Assembly (NCBI GenBank): GCA_964618515.1
Contig: CAZUAS010000002.1
Span: 1-64,000, forward strand
DNA from: JAFGNW01 sp964618515
GTDB lineage: Bacteria > Zixibacteria > MSB-5A5 > GN15 > FEB-12
DNA length: 64,000 nucleotides
Reading direction: 5' to 3'
The first letter of the stretch is position 1. Every line of letters begins with the position of its first letter. The notes beneath the pieces are model-generated. The model searched no databases and was not told the DNA's origin. It saw only the letters and a list, made by a program, of their open reading frames with translations. The position numbers were made by a program, and so were the translations under genes. Positions 58,461 to 64,000 of this stretch are shown here, piece after piece.

Positions 58461-59358
58461 CTATAAAATAATCATTATCAATTTTCTTTAATTCATAAAG
58501 TGCTACTGAAGATACTCCAAGGTTATATTCAATCATTAGATGTGCAAGTTCTTCACCATCTATTAAAATTATTGTTTTCTGTATTTTCTTTACATAATCT
58601 CTTGCGTCAGCTGTAAATTTAGAAGTTGTGATAAAGACGCCTTTTGTTGCATGATGCATTTCTAAACTACCAGCAAATTTTTGTAGTTCTGGTCTTCCTA
58701 CATGTGTATCCCCCCATTTCTTTGCTTGAATATATATTTTATCTAATCCTAATTTATCTTCATTAATAATTCCATCAATGCCACCATCACCACTTTTTCC
58801 AATAGCTTTTCCAGCATCTTTTCTTGAACCTCCGTATCCCATTTTTAAAAGTAGTTCAACAACAATTTTTTCAAAAAAAGAATTTGAAGATTCTTCAATT
58901 TTTCCTAATAATTCAAAGGCTAATGACTCGTTTATTTCTAAGATACTTGATTCAATTTTCTCTTCCGGTGTGTTTTCCTCATTTTCAATATTTTCATAAT
59001 TCGTTCTTGTTTTTCTTCTACCTTGAAAAGTCTGAAATTCTGGGAATTGCCATAAAGATTTAGTTGTAATTTGATCTGGTTTTTTTGAAAGAAATTGAAT
59101 ACCTCTATCAGTAATTTTAAAAAAACCCCTTTCAGGACAATCTAATAATCCTGCTTTTCTCAAATAAGTTCTTGCCCAATTAACACGATTATTAAACTTA
59201 TATTGCTTACCACTTGGGAGTAATTCTTTTTTTTCTTCATCTGTGAGATTAAAATTTTCAGAAAGTTCTTTTATCGCATCTTGCAACTTATGTTTTTTAT
59301 TATCTTGTGCGATTAATAGCAAAGGTAACATTAATTTTTGATAATCTGGAATACTCAT
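58453..59358 (-). CDS. Mrr-type restriction endonuclease inside the carboxylase operon
   Basis: 301 residues. The N-terminal MSIPDYQKLMLPLLLIAQDNKKHKLQDAIKELSENFNLTDEEKKELLPSGKQYKFNNRVNWARTYLRKAGLLDCPERGFFKITDRGIQFL is the Mrr_N winged-helix domain. The catalytic Mrr domain follows, with LLLKMGYGGSRKD, GDGGIDGIINEDKLGLDKIYIQAKKW (D...Q-x-K active site) and GVFITTSKFTADARDYV. Mrr enzymes cut DNA carrying foreign methylation, and no methyltransferase partner is present. The gene is strongly AT-rich compared with its neighbours (one 60-base line has 16 G+C; a line in pccB has 35), indicating acquisition. It overlaps both flanking genes (4 and 8 bases). Confidence 0.93.
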   Translation of the reverse strand: MSIPDYQKLMLPLLLIAQDNKKHKLQDAIKELSENFNLTDEEKKELLPSGKQYKFNNRVNWARTYLRKAGLLDCPERGFFKITDRGIQFLSKKPDQITTKSLWQFPEFQTFQGRRKTRTNYENIENEENTPEEKIESSILEINESLAFELLGKIEESSNSFFEKIVVELLLKMGYGGSRKDAGKAIGKSGDGGIDGIINEDKLGLDKIYIQAKKWGDTHVGRPELQKFAGSLEMHHATKGVFITTSKFTADARDYVKKIQKTIILIDGEELAHLMIEYNLGVSSVALYELKKIDNDYFIDD

Positions 59359-60905
59359 AATGGTATATTTCCATGCTTTTTGGGTGGATTAGAATCTTTT
59401 TTTGTCTCAAGCATCTCAAAAGCTCGTATCAGCCGCGGCCGGGTGGTTTTGGGCTCAATAATATCATCGATATACCCCCGTGATGCCGCTATATATGGAT
59501 TGGCGAATTTCTCCCGGTACTCCTCGGTCTTTTTTTGAATTTCCGCCTCGGCATCGGCGGCTCCGGCGATATCGTTCTTGAAAATAATTTCCACCGCCCC
59601 TTTAGGTCCCATAACGGCGATTTCAGCGGTCGGCCAGGCATAGTTCATATCGCCGCGGACGTGCTTGGAATTCATGACATCATAAGCCCCGCCATAAGCC
59701 TTGCGGGTGATAACCGTCACCTTGGGTACCGTGGCTTCACAATAAGCATAAAGCAACTTGGCGCCATTGAGAATAATCCCGCGGTGTTCCTGGTCCACGC
59801 CGGGTAAAAAGCCGGGTACATCTTCAAAAGTCAGAAGGGGGATATTGAAGGCGTCGCAGAAACGAATAAAGCGCGCGCCTTTTATCGAAGACCGGATACT
59901 GAGCACTCCGGCCAGCACCGCCGGCTGGTTGGCGATGACGCCTATCGATCGTCCTCCCAAACGGGCAAACCCTACTACGATATTCTGGGCAAACTCCTCG
60001 TGAACCTCGAAAAAGGTTCCCTTATCCACCACCAGGTTGATAACGTCTTTGATGTCATAGGGCTGGTTTGGATTTTCCGGGACAATATGGTTGAGCGCTT
60101 CCTCCTCGCGGTCAGCCGGGTCGCCGGTTTCAATAAAGGGCGGGTCTTCACAGTTGTTCTGGGGGATATAACCGACCAGTTTTTTTAATTTAGTGATGGC
60201 ATCGGCTTCGTTTTCACAGGCAAAATGCGCCACGCCGGATTTGGAAGCGTGCACCATCGCCCCACCCAGCTCCTCCGAGGTCACCTGTTCGTGCGTCACG
60301 GTCTTGACGACATTAGGACCGGTTACGAACATGTACGACGTTCCTTTTGACATCAGCACGAAATCGGTAATGGCCGGACTGTACACCGCCCCACCGGCGC
60401 AGGGACCCAAAATAACCGAAATCTGCGGCACCACTCCCGAAGCCAGGGTATTCAGCAGGAAAATATCGGCATACCCGCCCAGTGACACCACGCCTTCCTG
60501 AATCCGCGCTCCGCCGGAGTCGTTGATGCCGATAATGGGCGCCCCGACTTTAAGTGCCATCTTCATGATTTTACAAATCTTTTCGGCATGGGCTTCGGAG
60601 AGCGAACCGCCGAATACGGTGAAATCCTGCGAGAAGATATAGACTTTCCGCCCGTTTATCTTGCCGCAGCCGGTAACCACCCCGTCTCCGAGGATTTTTT
60701 TCTCCGCCAGACCGAAATCCGTCGAACGATGCGTAACAAACATGTCAAACTCTTCAAAGGAATTAGTATCCACCAGCAGTTCAATCCGCTCCCGGGCGGT
60801 CAGTTTCTTTTTCTCATGCTGAGCATCGATACGCCGGGCGCCACCCCCGAGTTTCGCCTGGGTGCGCAATTTCTCAAGTTCATTTAATTTTTCTTCTAAT
60901 GACAT
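59355..60905 (-). CDS. pccB: propionyl-CoA carboxylase beta / methylmalonyl-CoA carboxyltransferase subunit
   Basis: 516 residues of the carboxyltransferase family. LGGGARRIDAQHEKKKLTARERIELLVD, GSLSEAHAEKICKIMKMALKVGAPIIGINDSGGARIQEGVVSLGGYADIF (acyl-CoA site), AGGAVYSPAITDFVLM, and the carboxybiotin site PGFLPGVDQEHRGIILNGAKLLYAYCEATVPKVTVITRKAYGGAYDVMNSKHVRGD are intact. It moves CO2 from biotin to propionyl-CoA, giving (S)-methylmalonyl-CoA. Conserved IDDIIEPKTTR closes the protein. Its stop overlaps the Mrr start as ATGA. Confidence 0.95.
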   Translation of the reverse strand: MSLEEKLNELEKLRTQAKLGGGARRIDAQHEKKKLTARERIELLVDTNSFEEFDMFVTHRSTDFGLAEKKILGDGVVTGCGKINGRKVYIFSQDFTVFGGSLSEAHAEKICKIMKMALKVGAPIIGINDSGGARIQEGVVSLGGYADIFLLNTLASGVVPQISVILGPCAGGAVYSPAITDFVLMSKGTSYMFVTGPNVVKTVTHEQVTSEELGGAMVHASKSGVAHFACENEADAITKLKKLVGYIPQNNCEDPPFIETGDPADREEEALNHIVPENPNQPYDIKDVINLVVDKGTFFEVHEEFAQNIVVGFARLGGRSIGVIANQPAVLAGVLSIRSSIKGARFIRFCDAFNIPLLTFEDVPGFLPGVDQEHRGIILNGAKLLYAYCEATVPKVTVITRKAYGGAYDVMNSKHVRGDMNYAWPTAEIAVMGPKGAVEIIFKNDIAGAADAEAEIQKKTEEYREKFANPYIAASRGYIDDIIEPKTTRPRLIRAFEMLETKKDSNPPKKHGNIPL

Positions 60906-60926
60906 GTTTTCTCTGCAATTTTAATT

Positions 60927-61772
60927 TTATACTCGTACGTTAACGACCGCTTGCGCCACCAGCCGGTTATCCTTTTCTCTGATGAACGCCAGCGGCTGCT
61001 GTACATCATGGTCAAAAGCCATTATCACATTTTGATTGACTATCCGGGGCAAAGTCCGGCGTTTAATTTCCATCGTCTGAAGCGGGTACAAATCGGTCGC
61101 CGGGACATAAGCCACTTTCATATGGTGCGCGGTACAGAAAATATCCGCATAATAAAAAACACTTGTCCCCCCGGATGTTATCTCCAGGGCGTAATGGGCT
61201 TCGGTATGCCCGCCGGTAATAACCGCTTTGATGCCCGGAAACAATTCGGTGTCCCCATCGAAAAAATCCACCTGCCCGGCTTGTTCCAGGGGCGCAAGGC
61301 GGTCGGGGATATAAACCGCCGCGGTTCGTTCATCGGGATGCAATGCTCTTTGCCATTCGGACCGGTTGATTATATAACGGGCGTTTTTAAAACGCGGCAG
61401 GTATCTTCCTTTTTCATTTTTTACCGCCCCCCCGGCATGGTCGGTGTGAAGATGGGTCAAAATGACAAAATCGATATCTTCGGGGCTCAAGCCAAGACCG
61501 GCCAGACCGGCTTCAAGCGACGACTCACCGTCGGCGGTGTAAATTTTCTTTTCTCTTTTGGTCAGGGTATCGCCCAGCCCGGCATCGAATAGATAGTTTT
61601 TCCCATGGGCTTTCAGGACAAAAAGATTGGTCACCATGGGGATGAGATTATTTTCATCGGCCGGTATCAGATTCTGCCAGATTGCTTTTGGTACCACGCC
61701 GAACATACTACCTCCGTCGAGCCGGAATTTCTGCTCGACGAAGGTATATATTTCGAACAGCCCCACTTTCAT
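60927..61772 (-). CDS. MBL-fold metallo-hydrolase
   Basis: 281 residues. The metal-binding motif FVILTHLHTDHAGGAVK (HxHxDH), the later ITGGHTEAHYALE and YYADIFCTAHH supply the remaining ligands of the metallo-beta-lactamase superfamily. The layout resembles N-acyl-homoserine lactonase-like and glyoxalase II-like hydrolases. The substrate is unknown, and a thioester or lactone is plausible given the CoA-metabolism operon. It starts one base before the end of the acyl-CoA dehydrogenase gene and precedes pccB by 21 bases. Confidence 0.85.
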   Translation of the reverse strand: MKVGLFEIYTFVEQKFRLDGGSMFGVVPKAIWQNLIPADENNLIPMVTNLFVLKAHGKNYLFDAGLGDTLTKREKKIYTADGESSLEAGLAGLGLSPEDIDFVILTHLHTDHAGGAVKNEKGRYLPRFKNARYIINRSEWQRALHPDERTAAVYIPDRLAPLEQAGQVDFFDGDTELFPGIKAVITGGHTEAHYALEITSGGTSVFYYADIFCTAHHMKVAYVPATDLYPLQTMEIKRRTLPRIVNQNVIMAFDHDVQQPLAFIREKDNRLVAQAVVNVRV

Positions 61773-62918
61773 TTAGCGGCCTATAACGTTCCCCGCAATA
61801 ACCAGGCGTTGGACTTCCGAAGTTCCCTCGTAAATTTCCAGCACGCGCTGGTCGCGGTACAATTTCTCGATAACGGAGAACTCCCCGATATAACCGTACC
61901 CGGCATGTATCTGCATAGCGCGGTCAACACAGAAATTGGCCGTTTCGGAACAATACAATTTGGCCATGGCGGCATCAACCGAAAACGGCTCGCCTTTGTC
62001 CTGTTTTAGTACGGCTTTATAGCACAAGCCGCGAGCGGCTTCAAGACGCGTGGCCATATCGGCAATCATCCACTGAATAGCCTGAAGCTTGGCGATGGGA
62101 GCCCCGAACGCGATACGTTTCTTGGCATAAGCGACCGATTCATCCAGCGCCCGCTGGGCAATCCCCACTCCCTGGGCCGCCACCCCGATCCGGGCGCTGT
62201 CCAGCGTCATCATGGCATAGCGGAAACCCTTGCCGATTTCACCCAGCAGGTTCGCTTTGGGAGCTTTTACGTCTTTTAAGATAATCCCGCCGGTCGTAGC
62301 CGCCCGCATCCCCATCTTGTTTTTGAGTGTCCGCGCCTGCCAGCCGGGTTGTTTGGTATCTTCTACGATTATAGCTGAAAGCTTGGGCTGGTCTTTAATT
62401 TTGCAGAATAAAACGCCTAAATCAGCCGCATCGCCGTGCATGATGAATATTTTCTCGCCGTTAATGATAAACTCGTTGCCGGTCTCCACGGCTTCGGTGG
62501 ACTGGTTGGCGGCATCAGACCCGGCGTTGGGCTCGGTCAATACGAATGCGGGAATCCTCTTCCCCGCGGCGCAGTCAGGAACGAATTTCTTCTTGAGCTC
62601 GTCGCTGGCAAAATGGATAATGGGATAAGTCGCCAGCTCACCCACGGCGCATAGAAGCCCCACCGCGGCGTCATGATAACAAAGTTCCTCAATCAGGGTT
62701 ATATACTCAAGGTGCGACTTGCCCTTACCGCCGTATTCCGGAGGCATGGCGTAGCCGATAAAACCCGCTTCACCGATTTTACGATAGAGATCGACGGGAA
62801 ATTTTCGAGGTTCCGGCATCTGGTCCAGTTCCCTCGAACGGGGATAGATTTCCTTCTCCGCAAATGCCTTTACTTCGTCTCTGACAGCCTGTTGTTTCGG
62901 GTCAATATTCTTGTTCAT
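61773..62918 (-). CDS. acyl-CoA dehydrogenase
   Basis: 381 residues. The flavoprotein fold signatures are PAFVLTEPNAGSDAANQST, GNEFIINGEKIFIMHGDAADLGVLFCK, RIAFGAPIAKLQAIQWMIADMATRLEAAR, QIHAGYGYIGEFSVIEKLYRDQRVLEIYEGTSEVQRLVIA with the catalytic Glu in YEGTSEVQR (as in short/branched-chain and butyryl-CoA dehydrogenases). It oxidises an acyl-CoA to the enoyl-CoA with FAD and passes electrons to ETF. Chain-length preference cannot be read. GGAGG precedes the ATG. Confidence 0.94.
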   Translation of the reverse strand: MNKNIDPKQQAVRDEVKAFAEKEIYPRSRELDQMPEPRKFPVDLYRKIGEAGFIGYAMPPEYGGKGKSHLEYITLIEELCYHDAAVGLLCAVGELATYPIIHFASDELKKKFVPDCAAGKRIPAFVLTEPNAGSDAANQSTEAVETGNEFIINGEKIFIMHGDAADLGVLFCKIKDQPKLSAIIVEDTKQPGWQARTLKNKMGMRAATTGGIILKDVKAPKANLLGEIGKGFRYAMMTLDSARIGVAAQGVGIAQRALDESVAYAKKRIAFGAPIAKLQAIQWMIADMATRLEAARGLCYKAVLKQDKGEPFSVDAAMAKLYCSETANFCVDRAMQIHAGYGYIGEFSVIEKLYRDQRVLEIYEGTSEVQRLVIAGNVIGR

Positions 62919-62963
62919 TGTTCCTCCCAGAACAAAATGTTTATTTTATCGAAAATTATTCCG

Positions 62964-63383
62964 CTACATTATTTTTTCATCCGACGATTTCCGGGCCACC
63001 GCCTTTTTTAAAAAGTCGATGGCTTCCTCGGTGGGAGCACCCGGTGTGAAAATGCGGGCGACACCCATTTTTTCCAGAGCGATTTTGTCGTCTTCCGGGA
63101 TGATACCGCCGCCGAACAGGAGTATATCCTCGGCGCCCCGTTTTTTCATTTCTTCGAGGATGGCCGGGAACAGCGTCATGTGTGCGCCGGAAAGAATCGA
63201 TATCCCGATCGCGTCCACATCCTCCTGAATCGCCGCCTCGACAATCATCGGCGGGGTCTGGCGAAGACCGGTGTAGATGACTTCCATCCCGGCATCGCGA
63301 AACGCCGCCGCTACCACTTTAACACCCCGGTCGTGGCCGTCTAGACCGGGCTTGGCTAACAGCACTCTGATTTTTTTTGCCAT
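62964..63383 (-). CDS. methylmalonyl-CoA mutase small (B12-binding) subunit
   Basis: 139 residues. KIRVLLAKPGLDGHDRGVKVVAAAFRDAGMEVIYTGLRQTPPMIVEAAIQEDVDAIGISILSGAHMTLFPAILEEMKKRGAEDILLFGGGIIPEDD is the cobalamin-binding domain, with the base-off motif D-x-H-D-x-x-G (GLDGHDRG) whose His ligates cobalt. It is encoded apart from the catalytic subunit, an arrangement common in Archaea and several bacterial phyla. It completes the mutase that makes succinyl-CoA. Confidence 0.95.
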   Translation of the reverse strand: MAKKIRVLLAKPGLDGHDRGVKVVAAAFRDAGMEVIYTGLRQTPPMIVEAAIQEDVDAIGISILSGAHMTLFPAILEEMKKRGAEDILLFGGGIIPEDDKIALEKMGVARIFTPGAPTEEAIDFLKKAVARKSSDEKIM

Positions 63384-63410
63384 AATTCTCTATATGCTAA
63401 AAATTATTCT

Positions 63411-64000
63411 TTACGAGACCTGCATGGCTGAGGCTGACTCAACATGCTCGCCCCACTCCTCGCGGAGTACATCGCATATCTCGCCCAGGGTGGCATACAC
63501 CCGGACGCAGTCCAGGATAACTTCAAAGGTATTCTCTTTGCCCCGTGCGACCGCCCGCAGTTTTTCCAGGTTCTCATGCACCGCTTTATTGTCGCGTTCC
63601 TGCCGGATTTTCTTTACGAAGGCGCATTGTTCCTTTTCCACCTGCTGGTCGATTTTCAGAACCGGTATCTCCAGTTTTTCATCTTCCATGACATATTTGT
63701 TGACGCCGACAATAACGCGCTCTTCTTTTTCGATTTCCTGCTGGAAGCGGTAAGCCGATTTAGCCAGTTCCCGCTGGAAGAAACCTTCCTCGATACAATT
63801 TATGACCCCGCCCCGGCGTTCGATTTCCGCAAAATATTTTTCCGCCTCGGCTTCCATTTTATCCGTCAAAGCCTCAATAAAATACGAACCGGCCAGAGGG
63901 TCAACCGTGTTGGCCACACCGGTTTCATAAGCGATAATCTGCTGGGTGCGAAGAGCGATGCGGACCGCTTTTTCCGACGGCAAAGCCAGTGTTTCGTCCA
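63411..64000 (-). CDS. methylmalonyl-CoA mutase large subunit, C-terminal part (cut by the window edge)
   Basis: The minus-strand frame is open from 64000 down to the stop at 63411. Its visible 196 residues, beginning DETLALPSEKAVRIALRTQQIIAYETGVANTVDPLAGSYFIEALTDKMEAEAEKYFAEIERRGG, match the end of the catalytic TIM-barrel subunit of methylmalonyl-CoA mutase, including the conserved EALALPSE-like, RTQQI and DPLAGSY segments. The last 120 residues are a variable helical tail and lack a B12 domain, which is supplied by the next gene. The start lies outside the window. Confidence 0.93.
   Translation of the reverse strand, partial: DETLALPSEKAVRIALRTQQIIAYETGVANTVDPLAGSYFIEALTDKMEAEAEKYFAEIERRGGVINCIEEGFFQRELAKSAYRFQQEIEKEERVIVGVNKYVMEDEKLEIPVLKIDQQVEKEQCAFVKKIRQERDNKAVHENLEKLRAVARGKENTFEVILDCVRVYATLGEICDVLREEWGEHVESASAMQVS

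Overview
The window reads as a chromosomal stretch of a Gram-negative bacterium of the FCB / candidate-phylum type, most like the candidate phylum Zixibacteria. This is inferred from protein style, not from a marker gene: an LpxC-FabZ fusion in a lipid A operon, a C-terminal Por/type IX-like sorting domain (NYPNPFNP motif), dockerin-like DxSDITRLIDYLY repeats behind thrombospondin type 3 repeats, a PEP-CTERM protein, and many secreted TPR, HEAT and beta-propeller proteins. A run of ten Ns at 3441-3450 shows that it is a scaffold from a draft or metagenome assembly. No rRNA, tRNA, CRISPR array, transposase or prophage was seen.

Layout. 1-3.5 kb: start of a leftward gene, a PEP-CTERM protein, a TPR lipoprotein and a secreted protein cut by the N gap. 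3.5-12.1 kb: a RecB-like nuclease, a glycosyltransferase, cysK, a DUF362 protein, a large membrane/TPR protein, pdxS and an Rrf2 regulator. 12.36-16.16 kb: four consecutive, overlapping genes for GspG-like pseudopilins, each with an extra C-terminal domain. 16.2-21.1 kb: a saccharopine-dehydrogenase-like enzyme, a lone histidine-kinase H-box protein, a vWA membrane protein and a polyprenyl diphosphate synthase. 21.2-31.9 kb: a long leftward operon lpxC/fabZ-lpxA-oxidoreductase-lpxB-waaA-lpxK-nadB-guaA, followed by an alpha/beta hydrolase; a near-consensus sigma-70 promoter with a perfect palindrome over its -35 box drives it.

32.3-48.8 kb is rich in cell-surface and periplasmic proteins: a seven-bladed SBBP propeller with thrombospondin-3 and dockerin repeats, a small regulator pair, a CPBP protease, a 910-residue type IX-like secreted protein, a DUF4097-like protein, an HDOD protein ending in an H-box, and a tight exonuclease / HEAT / G-x-D-x-Y-repeat cluster. 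48.8-52.2 kb holds three type IV pilin genes and an NtrC-family regulator. Each pilin gene has a sigma-54 (GG-N10-GC) promoter, and two of them share a 467-bp identical block. 52.6-55.4 kb holds a URO-D-family methyltransferase-like gene, a GAF/fRMsr-like gene, a 52-residue membrane protein and a BlaI-type repressor.

55.4-64.0 kb is a leftward propionyl-CoA to succinyl-CoA operon: methylmalonyl-CoA mutase large and small subunits, acyl-CoA dehydrogenase, an MBL hydrolase, carboxyltransferase, biotin carboxylase, biotin carrier, a lipoprotein and the epimerase. An AT-rich Mrr-type restriction endonuclease gene sits between the carboxyltransferase and biotin carboxylase genes with overlapping reading frames at both ends. 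The points most worth following up are the pseudopilin cassette, the pilin/sigma-54 regulatory layout, the in-operon Mrr gene, the 26-residue G-x-D-x-Y repeat protein and the two kinase-less H-box proteins.
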